From Pseudisothecium myosuroides (taxonomy: Eukaryota; Streptophyta; Bryopsida; Hypnales; Lembophyllaceae): 64,000 bases of DNA. The notes beneath the pieces are model-generated. The model did no database searches. It saw nothing but the letters and a program-made list of their open reading frames with translations, and was not told the origin of the DNA. Below are positions 46,431 through 57,800 of the stretch, one piece after another. The first letter of the stretch is position 1. Every line of letters begins with the position of its first letter. A program made the translations under genes and the position numbers. Location of the stretch: the NCBI GenBank assembly GCA_951799445.1, contig OX637297.1:11160001-11224000 (forward strand), in the 5' to 3' direction.

Positions 46431-47150
46431 GGACAGTAATACACCCTCAAAAACATTTTAGCTCGTAATAACGGATCTAATATTCTAGAGTAAAGGAAAT
46501 GTAAATTAAACATTATAAGGGGTGAGGAGGTGGCCTCAAGGCCCAATTGAATGGTGCTGATTTGTTCACTTTGGGTCTCTTCGATTTCGACTTCTTAGCC
46601 TGTGGTTTAGGGTTTAAGTCTTCAGATGTGCCTTCAGGTCTCTACCTCTTCCCCCTACATTCCACACAAAACACATATCTGTAACACTTGTACATTGTGC
46701 TTGTATGTTGTAGATATAAAAAGACTAGACAGAATGACAAAGGTGTCAAAGGATAGAATACCTGGATTTTTTTTTCGATGTAACATTATATTCATTAAAA
46801 TGAGGGTTTTCCAGTGAAATGAGAGTTGCGAGAGCTAACTTTTAGAGAAATAATGGACATATAACGTATCAAAACTATCAGAATAGAAGAAAAGAATACC
46901 AACAACAGGCAATGATTGTTGAAAACATGGACAAGAGTACAACATTCATTATGAAAAGGTCATCTATTTATAATAAACTTTGTTGACCAATATAAAATTG
47001 TAGGGCAATTCTTTTCCGATCCCTAAAAGACCAGAGAAATGTATATAATTGTCATGAGTGTGATTCACTCTAGCACTTGAGTTCTACATAATATCTACAC
47101 AATGCTATCATGCATGTTCCTATAAACACTCAATCTACAATATGAACAGA
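46431..47150. other. No gene recognised
   Basis: AT-rich spacer. Contains the TATTCATTAAAATG motif at 46788-46801, after a T run. Confidence 0.4.
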
Positions 47151-47152
47151 CC

Positions 47153-47798
47153 TTACATGTGTGATTTACACTTTTGTATCTCTATCGCTTTCAGAATCTC
47201 GGGTCCCTGACTGTACCTAGTGTTAGTCCCATTGTACTCCCGCCTGCTCTGAAGCCTCTGCAATTCTAGGAACTTTCGGTCCCACATATCATGCACTGGA
47301 GGAATGCATCCACTTGGTTGGACTCTATGAGCTGCTTTGAACTCCCTGCACACCTCCGAGCACACCTCCAGACGAGACGCTTCAACGCGGAAGTACTCTC
47401 CAACGATACGGAGTCGCTCCTTGTAAGGCAGGAGACCCAACCGGAAATGTGGCCATCAACACTGGCGCGGGTAACATATTTGCAGCGTCTTGGTAAAGCC
47501 TTCTCTGTGTCGCCTTGTCCGAGACACCCGGCAACAATCGAGAAGCAAAGGGTCCCTGGGTCCTCAGTGGAAAAGGGGATCGAGAGGCCGATTGACGCGA
47601 AACTCCACTTGGCGGGCTGTCAACCACTCCATCTTCTAAGGGCCTGGAGGAAAATTCCATAGTGGAGTTTGCCGTGGCCGCCGAGCAGAGGAAGTTTCCT
47701 CTGCTCAAGAATTTGTATTGCCCATAGTCCATTATTGAGTCCACCGACGCGGCGCATGGCAGATGACCATCCTCACCATGTGAAATTGATGTGTGCAC
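47153..47798 (-). pseudogene. Protein X, right copy
   Basis: The minus strand encodes LPCAASVDSIMDYGQYKF, NSTMEFSSRPLEDGVVDSPP and KATQRRLYQDAANM. After a frame change near 47.42 kb come LLPYKERLRIVGEYF, CIPPVHDMWDRKFLELQR and NTRYSQGPEILKAIEIQK. These blocks match the left copy at 0.27-1.08 kb in order and spacing. It lies downstream of the HAD-like and ParB-like relics on the same strand, separated from the HAD exon by two C-type palindromes (48032-48050, 47914-47932). This position suggests X is the distal part of the same gene or operon-like unit. No known domain recognised. Confidence 0.55.
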
Positions 47799-48247
47799 AA
47801 TCTAGAAACAAGTATCAGGTAAAACATATTAACAAAGCACAAGTAACGCCATAAATACTAAGCAGCAGCCATCCGTACATGCAGAAATTACATAGCCAAA
47901 AACAACAAATAAATCAGCTCAATCCGAGCTGAATTGAAGCACAGAGTTCACACTACAAAACCATAAAATAATTTTTTTATTTCCTGGATTAAGAAGAAAG
48001 CAATCCATCAGGCAGTTCCAAAATAAGCAAATCAAGTTGATTCGAGTTGAAGTACATTAGAATCTAAGTACCCGCAGATCCATTCGTCCTAAGCTACGAA
48101 CCCCTCACTCTAACTCAAGCGAATAAATGGCGACGCTGTAACGATCTCCATCAGCTTGTCGTATTTGCGATGGTTTCTCTCGTCGCAGAGCATCCGGCAA
48201 CCAATTCTAGCGACCGCCGTTCCCCTAAACGCCTTCAGTCCTTCCTC

Positions 48248-49366
48248 TCAAGCAAGGTGAAGGCCCTGAAACCAAGGCAGCAGGACATCCAGGAGAAACG
48301 TGTCCTTTGGACCATGTCCCTTATTCGTCCACGTTTCAGGCAGAACGACGTTCTCAGAGTTGTTGAGAATGTGCTTATTTGGACTGTCGTCCACGGCAAT
48401 TGTATTCTCAGCAGCGAATCTACCCCGGATGCTAGTGAACAGGTTATTTAGATTCTTAAGAAACAACTCCTTCTCCGTGCCTGGCTCCCTGTACGTCGAC
48501 GGTCTTCCCGTCCTATCTCTGCACTTAAGCGTCTTACAGGAGTCTTGTCCGAGAATCAGTAAAGGCCTATCCAGCCCGTCGAAGAGATACTTCGCCACTT
48601 CTTCGGTGGTGGACTTTTTCATCAAGCTTCACACAAAAATGGATGCTATCCTGCCTAACTGACGTAGGAACTCCAAACATCCTGGGCGAACGTAAACTAG
48701 CTTGGGTCCCACTACGGCAGGATGGATAGCCGAGTGCGGCTGAACGGCATCGGGGATGCGTTTGGATCAACCCTTAAACTTCAAATCTTCACAGACACAT
48801 AATATCCCATTGAGGTCCAGGACGACGTTGATCCACTTCTCCACCACCCTGGATGTCAATGGAAGATTGACTGCCTCCGAAGTTCCACCTACATCACAAG
48901 AAGGACCGGATTCCTGCTAGACAATAGACAAATGTGCAGCCAATTATTACCCTGTACTGGCACATTTGGAACTTCACGCAAAATGACGGGGACGCTCATA
49001 TTCGAGGTGACTAAATCATTCTTAAAACAAAAATAAAAACAAAAAAAGAATAACCCAGAAGGTTCCAAATGAGCAACATGATTTATACCTTCTGCTGCGA
49101 CGCCTCTGTAGTCTCCACGGAAGCGTCCTCTGCGACGACGGCCGGCTCTGGAATGCAAATCTCCAGTAGGTCCGCATCTGAGATGACAACGTCATCTGCC
49201 ACCGGTGTGAGAGATGTGGACAATCCAGGCTCAAGGACGGACATGAGGTCATTGCTTTCAATGGGATTAGTTTGATCACTTTCCATCGTACCAGGCACAG
49301 GCTGAGCAGTAGTATTCACAGGTTCAGGGACGGGAGGAGAAACACATTCTACAATATTTGCAGTGC
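48248..49366 (-). pseudogene. FCP1/NIF-like HAD phosphatase domain
   Basis: Exon 49366-49089 encodes an acidic, Thr/Pro-rich region (ANIVECVSPPVPEPVN, DADLLEICIPEP) with GCAG and AAG|GTATAA splice sites. Exon 48888-48248 encodes NVVLDLNGILC (HAD motif I with D-L-N-G in place of D-x-D), LVYVRPGCLEFLRQLGRIAS, a TGA where a Trp is expected before SLMKKSTTEEVAKYLFDGL, then FLKNLNNLF, NTIAVDDSP (motif III-like DD) and LLPWFQGL. This order matches FCP1-homology HAD proteins, such as CTD phosphatase-like proteins of plants. The altered motif I, the stop and imperfect frame phasing between exons suggest decay. It lies directly downstream of relic C. Confidence 0.65.
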
Positions 49367-49560
49367 CTGCATGTCAAGAATGTACACAAAAATATTCGTA
49401 AGAAATCCATATATTAGAGCCTCATAAAATGAGATATAAATACATGAATGAGCTGCAAAATGTTTGAACTCCATGGTTCAGTCCACTGGAAGTTCCGTTT
49501 TAGCAAAATGATTGTAGTCTCTGCAAAACGACTACAACTACATACAACCTATGGCAAAAA

Positions 49561-49579
49561 TCAGCTCGAGTCGAGCTGA
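49561..49579. repeat. Perfect C-type palindrome
   Basis: TCAGCTCGAGTCGAGCTGA, 19 bases, perfect around the central G. It lies between the last exon of relic C and the HAD-like exon, 41 bases after a possible donor (GTAGGT at 49620). Confidence 0.85.
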
Positions 49580-50630
49580 ACTATACAAGTGACATCGAGT
49601 GCTTATTGAGGAGCACCTACGCCCACGTCCTGGCTAGGCACCGCGGGACTCTGCAGATCTAAGTACGTTAGCTGTTCGATCGGTGGCTGAGGCTCAGCAC
49701 CTCCCGCGACTGGAAGGCTTGGAGTGGCCTGTGCGTCGGCAGGAGCCGCCTGCGCGTCAGTTGATGATGGCGGGGGCGGAGGGGGAATGGGAGGTGCGTG
49801 CGAAGGAGGTGCAGGGACAGCAAACTCAGGGAGGCCCAGAGGTTCCATTGGAGCCACATCGCCTGATAAGGGAGGCAGGCCTTCAAGCAGCAGCTGCGGC
49901 CTGGGCGTCAGAGGTTCAAATGAGGAGATTGGTCTCGCACCCCTCAAGTGATTGATGATTGAGTCTAGCTTATTGGTGTTGTTTGCAGAGTCCACCAAGA
50001 TGTAGGTCTGCAGTTTATCCATCCTCGTGTTATGCTGTACAAAGAATTGTAGATTCGCCGTGCGATCCTCCATTTGTCTCCTCTCCAGCTCCGCGAACCT
50101 GCACTCCAAGTATTCGTCCCGCTTGGATAATTTTCTTCTCTTTGACGTGACGGTAGACGAAGGTGTGCTTGAGGGCTACTCCTCTTGCACGTGACCGCTG
50201 GAGGCCGACGATCCCTGATGCTCGGTTGGAGTGGGAGGAATCGGAGTGCTGGCGTCCACCAGAAGTTGCTCGTCCAGCACCTGCTAGACATAGTAGTCCT
50301 GCTTGTCGCCTTCATCGTCAGACAGGACTTCGAGCTCTTCAGCTGGCGCCTTCTCGCGCCGCCCAATGGAAGGCGAATCCCAAGGTGAGTGTTTTTTCCT
50401 CCGCGATGACGAAGGAGTCGATTGAGACACCGGAGGCTTCTTGCGCAAAGAGGCCGGCACCTTATAACCCCCCTCCAGAAAGTCCGCTCTGTCCAGTTTC
50501 ATGGCCGCTAGGGAAATATCATTCCAGAACCCCGTGTTGTTGGTAACTCCAGCCGCCCAGACATTCACTGAACTCATCTGCACATTAATACATTCACTCC
50601 GGGCATCAGTTTGGAGAATACACAACAGCT

Positions 50631-50780
50631 TCAGCTTGATTCAAGCTAAACCCGTCATTGATTTAGGTCGACTCAGACTAATTCCTTCCATAACGAATCA
50701 GATCATCAAGGAGACACACTTATCGCAACAGAATGAAACACTACAAATGCATGTGGTACATCAGCTCGAATCGAGCTGAT
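50631..50780. repeat. C-type palindromes in relic C intron 2
   Basis: TCAGCTTGATTCAAGCTAA (50631-50649) and a perfect 21-base site at 50760-50780 containing TCAGCTCGAATCGAGCTGA. The latter starts 19 bases after the donor. Confidence 0.85.
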
Positions 50781-52189
50781 GGGGCACTATGGAACTTACC
50801 ACTGCCGCACAGGTCACTTTTCCTCCTGCAAAGACAGAGAATACGCTCATTCCGGGAGAGCAGAACTTCTTCACCACCCACAGATAGAATTTCGTGCGAA
50901 GCTCCATGTTGTGTAAACGGAATTCCAATTCGCTGTACCCCCGGGGCTTATTAAATGTATCATTGTCTGGAGCCAGAAACACCTCTGGAATGTTGCCTCC
51001 CCTCGTACATGCCGGACTCGTCAGAAACGTCAACAGCACTTTGTCGTGTGACTTCGCCTTGGCGGAGGCCATGTCCCCCATCCGCTCTTACTGTGCCGGT
51101 ATGTAGTCCGCAAAGGTGCACTTGTACTTGCTGAGGACATTGTTGTTCTCAACGAAGGCGATCACCTAAGTTTGCTCCTGCATGCCTGCGCATATGAACA
51201 ACCAGGCCGGGATGTCCTCAAGTTTGGGCTGCTGCTTCCCTCTCAAAGACAGGATGACGGTGTTGAAGTACGGAATTGCAATTGTCCCGTCCTTCTTTGA
51301 AAGCACCCCCGAAATGTACCGAAAGTCGATAACCCCAAGACCGAGATCTCCAGGGCTGTCAACTGTCCACACACCCCTCAGCCATGGAGCGTGCTGGTCC
51401 TTAGCAATGTCGTATGGCGCGTAGTGTGCGACTGTCGATGGTGGGACGAAGTTCTTCCGCTGACGGAGAAAAACTTTGAAAAATTCTGCAGCTTGGTCCG
51501 AAATTTGTTCTGTTGACTTGTTCTTGGACTTCTTCTGCTTCACATCGGAGAAGAAGGCCTCCCCCGGTCGTTCCAGGAGTACATTCAGTGTCGCGGAAGT
51601 GATGTTGTACTTCTTCTTGAAGTCCTTCCACTTCTCCTCCACAGGCTCCCCCACCGCGTTCAGCAAACCCAATGTCGGATCAATCTTGTTCAACTCCTTC
51701 TTCACAAACGCCTTTCGTTTGCGCCTCTCAATCCAATCCTTTGAAGCGTATCAACTTTCGAGAACTGACGCTGCCTGCTTTATTGTCACCTTCGGTTAAG
51801 GGTACTTCCTCTTATCACCATTTCTGTACAGAATGAGGTTGGCAAGCACAATGAGGTCATCGTTCGTGAGATTGCCGAAGAACTTGAAGAATTCCTTGTT
51901 TAGCATCCCGTTCTCGATTTTCCAAGACGATCTGACATTGAACTTCTTCAGGGTGTCGGCATCAATGAGCTCGCCATGTGCAGCACTGGAGATGACCTCA
52001 CTCTAGAGACTGATGACAGTATCAGGTGCAGTGATGAGCCTAATCCCATTTGTGATGGAGGTGTTGCCTTTTGAGTCCTTGGCTTTGGACTTCTGATGCG
52101 ATTTTGCAACGTCAATCATGGAAAAACGCATCTGCATGGCCTTAAAGAATTCCTGCATCAACAACGGACGACTAACGTCAATATCCTTG

Positions 52190-52289
52190 TCAGCTCAATT
52201 CGAGTTGATCTGACAGAAGGCAATGACCATGCAATCAAAAACTTCTCTAGAAAACCAAGCGTAGCATAGTTCAACTCGATTTGAGCTGA
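52190..52289. repeat. C-type palindromes in relic C intron 1
   Basis: TCAACTCGATTTGAGCTGA (52271-52289), 9 bases after the donor, and TCAGCTCAATTCGAGTTGA (52190-52208), near the acceptor. Both sites lie inside a 146-base intron. Confidence 0.85.
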
Positions 52290-53884
52290 ATCACTTACCG
52301 CCCACTTCTTCTTGTTTTTGAATGAAGCTTTAGTGCGCCTGGCGTTGGCGACGGCTCCGGCTTCTGTGTCCTCTTTTGGGTTGTGCGATGACCTCGTCTC
52401 CTCCCAGACATTTCGGGCGCCCAGTATGTTAGTTGCCCATGATGGCTGAATAGCTTGGAAATGGTTGACTCTGTTGAAGTAGGCCGAAATAGAACGAAGT
52501 GTCTCGTTGTCCTCCGTCCATGCAATGTAGCAATTCCAGGTTTTGAAGTCCTTGATCGTGGCCGGGTCAATGTTGAACTTCGGGTCCTCCATTAGCTTGC
52601 TGGCCCAGACACTGTGTTGCCTGTTGATGATGTAGAATTCCCTGTCCTTGATCTCGGTCCACGAGTCGTCCCCTTCCCTTGTTGGCTTCTTCGTTGGCAT
52701 GACGCAGAGCGTTTGCCAGTGGCTATGGTCGGGCATATTGCAGAGATAGTGCATCAAGCCCTCAATGATAGTTTGTTCCTTGCTTCGAATATTTAGCAAT
52801 GCTGGAGCTTGGATCAGCTTGTGAGCTCCTTCTTCTCCATCTTGTACAGAAACACATCCGTGCAGGTCTTCCGGAAATTCTTGTACGCCTCATTGGACTC
52901 CTCGTCGTCCGGGTTCCGGTTTGTCTGCAGCGACTCTGGGACTATACTCATGTCTTGGCTTATGTCGTCCACAGCAGAGTGCTCTCCAATTTTCTCAGCT
53001 GGGACCACCGCTAACGTGGTTGCTAAATTGCTCTTCGCAAGTTGACGGTTTGGTGATGTCGTTGCAAGTGGAACGTTCATCACTAAACCGCCGCTGATGT
53101 GCTAGCCAAATTGCTCTTTGCAAGTGGAACGTTCGGAGTTTTCCTTGACTGCTTGTTGCGCGTTCCCCATCGTGATGTCTGACCTTGGGTCTGGTTGTCA
53201 ATAGACACCTGACTGGGCCCCTAGCTTCCGGCGTTTAGTGAGACGCTCCTAGCAGCCTTGCTTTGACGGTCGATTTGTATTTTTGTTTTCAGAACCGCAA
53301 AGTCCTGGAACAGAGCTCTAATTTTTGCGCAAAGCCTGCGGCCAGTGAGAGGCTCTCCGTTTGTTTTCTGGAAGCACTTCTCGTTGACCTTCTCCTCGAG
53401 TTCCTTAATCTCATCCTGGAACGACGTTGTCAACAGGGACTCCATGAAGTGGGTTACATGGAAGGGAATCAGCCGGGAGTCGAAGTGCAGCGTGAAATTG
53501 TACTGCTTTTCTGGAGGAAGATCGTTCTGAGTGGTAATGCAATGGACCTTGATGGTGGGGAAGACGTCTTCCACAACGTCTTTTATTCTTTCATCATACG
53601 AGAGAGGGAGGTAGGTGTCCATCCCTTTATACTTCACGGCGAAGCATATTTGCTCAGAGCACGGGATCATCAGGAGAGTCCAGCTATCCACCTTCTCTGA
53701 AAACACAAACTCTCAGTACTCTCCATCATTGAGGAAGTCATCTCCTTCCCCTTTGTCTTCCACTCACTGGACCTCGGACTTCTTATAGTAGTGTGCGAGT
53801 TTCTCGACCTGACTCTCCATCCTGCAACATGACATATTTATAGGATCGGGTAAGCAATATTAGATAGAGTCCTTTCTTCAGAAA

Positions 53885-54909
53885 TCAGCTCGATTCGAGC
53901 TAAGTAGTCGCACTACCTTCGAAGTATATTTACCGACTTTGGTAATCTCCAACTTAAGGAAATATTTAGTAGCGACCCTGGTATTGCTTCGAGAGTTTTA
54001 GTTCTCTTATGGTCTTATCGTTAATTACTTACGTTGCTTTAACCTCATCAATTTTTTGGACTACTCTTATACTCATATATTATTAAGGAGATACCCTTTC
54101 CTACCATTTCATTATCAGCTCGATTCGAGCTGAATCAAGGTTGTATTTGAGAAATCCTCTGGGTTATTTGGTTTGCTTCGGACAATTGTTTTTGTAAAAT
54201 AATTGTTCCAAGACGACTTTGCTTTGGAGCTTGTTTTATTTTTCTCTTCTACAGTTAGTGTATTCTCTTTTGTCCCAGTTAGCTCGAATCGAGCTGACCA
54301 GATGATTCTATGATGTGCTTCCCTCAGTACTGGTTTCTACAAGGGTCCAATTTGGTTTAGGTTTTAATTCTCTTTCGAGTTAGCTCGAGTCGAGCTAAGT
54401 TGTATTTCCGTTTTCTTGTGATATCTTCTTTGCTGGCTTATATCATGTTCGTTACTTACTTGGCGGTCGACTCGCTATTAGTTTTTCCGCTGCTTCTACG
54501 TCTGTTTCGGTCTATGAATATTATTTTTTTAGCTCGATTCGAGCTGATGTGTTTACCTCTCGCTTAGCATTCCATCTTCTTGTCAACTTTTTTTTACCTC
54601 GAGTCGAGCTGAGTTCCGGGGCCCTTTTGTTTCACATTTCGGTATTGCAGTCTTTAAATTACTACATTTTGAGAGTAATCTACTTTTTACCCTCAAACTC
54701 CGTGCACGCTGCTACACCTAATTAGCTCGAGTCGAGCTGATAGTGAGGTTCTTTTTTCTTTTTTCGTCAGTGGATGGATTTGAATTTATTTCATTGTTCA
54801 CGTATTCTGGCATGCAAATTACGTTTTCATGAGAGGTTTTAGGGATTACAACTCAACTCGAGCTAAATTCATAAACCCTCCGACTGAATTTTAGCTCGGC
54901 TCGAGCTAA
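53885..54909. repeat. C-type palindrome field upstream of relic C
   Basis: Sites at 53885, 54115, 54279, 54380, 54529, 54594, 54722, a half site at 54852 and one at 54891 (start positions of 19-base matches). Consensus T(C/T)AGCTCGANTCGAGCT(G/A)A; the centre base varies (A, G, T or C). Spacing is irregular (65-230 bases), so this is not a simple tandem array. The sequence between the sites is unrelated and AT-rich, so selection or targeted spread of the motif is more likely than tandem duplication. Confidence 0.85.
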
Positions 54910-56251
54910 AATTGCTTCGAGCTTCACTATTTGGACCTATGATGGTTTAGAGTATAAGTTGGTGTGAGCTCCCAATTTGTCACTTGGGACTCGTAGAATT
55001 ATTTTTTTGGAAATTTGCAATTTAAAGTTGATAAAAGTATAGAAAAATCCATAAAAAGAGTGTAGAACCGAAATAGGGTTGTGTCATATCCATTATAGTA
55101 TTTGGTCTAGATTTGTGTTTTTTACTTAGAATCCCCCAAACCTTGCCTAAAAAGAGTGTAGAAATAACAAAAAGGTTAGATTTAGAAGATTCGAGTCACA
55201 CAGCCCCAAAAGGGCTAAATCCCACCATGAATGTGGTGATTCATGGCTAGGTCGATCCGAGGGATCTACAGCGAGGCCACTAGGTCGGGTCCTAGAGTTA
55301 GATTTAGAATTCCCCATTAGATCGACGAATTCCCAAAATCCTGATTGTTAGCATACAGGAGCCATTCACGCAAGACCGGGCCGTGGAGGAATCTACAGCC
55401 CAAGGATGGTGTTCTAGGGTGAATCCCATGCCAGGAGTCCAACGGCGAAATCGGTTCGCCAAGATTCCTCCACCTGCAGAAGATTCCCGCACCGTCACTA
55501 CTTCAAGGAGATGTCCAGTTTAAATCTCCATTGACCAATCGTGCCAGGTACGGAAACACACCCGCACGTCTTTCATGCGACTCCCTGAGAGGTCACGTGG
55601 AAAATCGCGGCATCTTCCGACTTGCAGAAGAACCTTTTTCCGGGTGGTCAATCCTCCTAACCTCCAACGGGAATTTCATGGAAATTACCCAGGTTACAAT
55701 AAAATCTCACTAAAAATTAGACTAGCTTGTTTTATGTTAATAATGCGCTCCGTGAAGTTTCACGACATTCCGATAGCGGCAAGTACCCGAACCGGCGAGA
55801 TTCCTCGGGAATTAACCACGTGGCGGGGTCCCCACCACGTTGACCGGCATTTCGGGACCATACGATGGCGAAACGAAGTCAACCAAAAGTCCTTCCCGAC
55901 TCTCTCGCACCTACCGGAGACCCTAGGCTATTCACATTTCTCAAAATAGGAGACCCCCAAGATCTAGGATTTTACCACGATTTGGTTTTCAAACTAAATT
56001 AGCCTACGATGGGTTTTTGGCCTCGGTACGGGGGGTAGGGAGATTTAGGACTATACACGGCGTTCTGGATCCAACGGCGCAATCCGTTCGACGATTGGAG
56101 CTAATCTCCAAAAGTTAGGATGTTGGTCCAGCATAGATGGTAGAAGTAGAAATTTAGGATGTAGGATGAAAATCTTTGAGGATGAGGATGAAAATCCCCA
56201 TTGATAAGGTTACCTTAGAACTCTAGAGGGAGGGGTGAGTCCTTGGAAACC

Positions 56252-56258
56252 TATATAA
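56252..56258 (+). promoter_or_regulatory. TATA box in putative LTR
   Basis: TATATAA in ACCTATATAAGGGCCCC, followed by CTCTCTCTAGAACACC, a typical plant core promoter layout. It would mark the U3/R border. Confidence 0.6.
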
Positions 56259-56689
56259 GGGCCCCATTTCTCTCTCTAGAACACCTCCAATTCTTGTTTT
56301 GGGTCCGTGGGTCCAAGTTATTTTGGATATTTTGGCGTTTGAAGCCAAAAACCTCTACGGTGTTTTCGGAGCACTTTTGGCTCCATTGTTGCTTATTTTC
56401 AAGCTTTGAAGGTCCTTGGGGGTCCTTCTACCTTGCTTTGTGTACTCTTTTGTGAAGTTTTTGGTACCTTGTTGTAAGTGGAGAGCCTCTCTCTCCCTCT
56501 TGTACGTATTGTGGTCTAACTTGTGAAGTTTAAGAGTCTTTTTGTATCTTGCACTAATCCTAAAGTCACCCCCCACCGTACCTTGGCGATGCCGCTTTGG
56601 AGGGCCTTTAGCGTGTGAGCTTTGTGTTGCCACGTGGTCTAACTTGTGTGTTTTCTCTTTGTGTTTTTTCTTACACCTTCTTCTAACCT

Positions 56690-57235
56690 TCTCTTTGTTG
56701 AGTGGACCCCCCTCTGGGACGGCGAAGCTTTGAACCTCCTTTGTGCATGTTTTCTAAAGTTATCCCAAACCCTCTTCTAATCTTCTCCTTGTTGAGTGGA
56801 CCCCCCTCCGGGACGGCGAAGCTTTGAACCTCCTTTGTGCATGTTTTCTAAGTTATCTCAAACCCTCTTCTAATCTTCTCCTTGTTGAGTGGACCCCCCT
56901 CCGGGACGGCGAAGCTTTGAACCTCCTTTGTGCATGTTTTCTAAGTTATCTCAAACCCTCTTCTAATCTTCTCCTTGTTGAGTGGATCCCCCTCCGGGAT
57001 GGCGAAGCTTTGAACCTCCTTTGTGCATGTTTTCTAAAGTTATTCCAAACCCTCTTTTAATCTTCTCCTTGTTGAGTGGACCCCCCTCCGGGACGGCGAA
57101 GCTTTGAACTAGTGACATAGTTGAAGTCCTAAAGCGTGTGTTAAAAGTGTAGACGGCGGAGCTTTGAACCCCCGAGGTGCCAAGAAGTTCTAAAGTTGGT
57201 GTTAAAACCAATCTAACGGCGAAGCTTTGCACCTC
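56690..57235. repeat. 93-bp tandem repeat in putative LTR
   Basis: GACGGCGAAGCTTTGAACC recurs at 56719, 56812, 56905, 56998 (GATGGC) and 57092, a 93-base period. Two shorter variants of the same phrase follow near 57152 and 57212. Confidence 0.9.
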
Positions 57236-57359
57236 CCTCGTGTTTAGTTCCAAAGTCTAGTTTCCAAGACCTTTGTGGAAACCTCCAGAGTTTAGCTTCC
57301 AAGATATGTAGGTTCCTTTGCATTTAGTGAAGTTTAGTTAATCCCAACGTTTTCTTTAG

Positions 57360-57800
57360 TTTAGTTGTTCCCCAAGTGTTTAGTGTGTCTAAGTTGCTCC
57401 CCAAGTTTTAGTGTGACTAAGTTGTTCCCCAAGTCCTATTTTTCCCAAGTTCTATTTTTCCCAAGTCTTATTTTCCCCAAATTCTATTTCCCTCAAGTCC
57501 TATTTTCTCCAAGTTGTTTTCCCCAAGTTCTATTTTCCCTCAAGTCCTATTTTCCCCAAGTTCTATTTCCCCAAGTTCTATTTTCTCCAAGTTTTCTTTC
57601 CCTTAGTTCACCAAAAATCCAGTTTGCCCAAAAATCCAGTTTTCCCTAAGTAGTCAAGGTCCAGAGCCAAAACAGACCAGATCAAGTCGAGAACCAAACA
57701 GACCAGATCAGTCGAGAACCAAACAGACCAGATCAAGTCGGGAACCAAACAGACCAGATCAAGTCGAGAGCCAGAACAGACCAGGTCACATCATCCGATA
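57360..57800. repeat. Pyrimidine-rich CCCAAGT repeats and AGACCAGATCAAGTCGAG repeats
   Basis: 57370-57600 is a run of CCCAAGT(C/T)CTATTTTC-type units of about 16-20 bases. 57660-57790 has about five units of about 29 bases containing CAGACCAGATCAAGTCGAG. Confidence 0.8.

Larger units (their letters stand above)
49603..53820 (-). pseudogene. ParB-like/methyltransferase-like protein C
   Basis: It starts at ATG 53820 (MESQVEKLAHYYKK). Exon 1 (to 52299) encodes an N-terminal domain (VDSWTLLMIPCSEQ), a linker, and the ParB/DGQHR-like domain: LNIRSKEQTIIEGLMHYL, TLCVMP, FYIINRQHSVWASK (Arg replaces Gly of NGQH), CYIAWTEDNETLRSISAYF, NRVNHFQAIQPSWATNILGA. Intron 52298-52153. Exon 2 (52152-50800) has KEFFKFFGNLTNDDLIVLAN, WIERRKRKAFVKKELN, LGVIDFRYISG, PAWLFICAGM and the C-terminal loop MSVFSVFAGGKVTCAAV, like methyltransferase F-x-G-x-G. 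Intron 50799-50578. Exon 3 (50577-49603) is basic then Pro-rich, ending at TAA. Both introns are phase 0, and the second matches relic A exactly. No DPPY-type motif is visible, and at least five stops occur. The C-type palindromes sit in its introns. Confidence 0.65.

Noticed and set aside
49683..49955. Plus-strand frames across the Pro-rich region
   Set aside because: They are antisense to the Pro/Ala-rich exon 3 of relic C and arise from its GC-rich composition.
57365..57649. 94-residue repetitive ORF (FPK/SQVLFSP-type repeats)
   Set aside because: It is the translation of a pyrimidine-rich tandem repeat inside the putative LTR.
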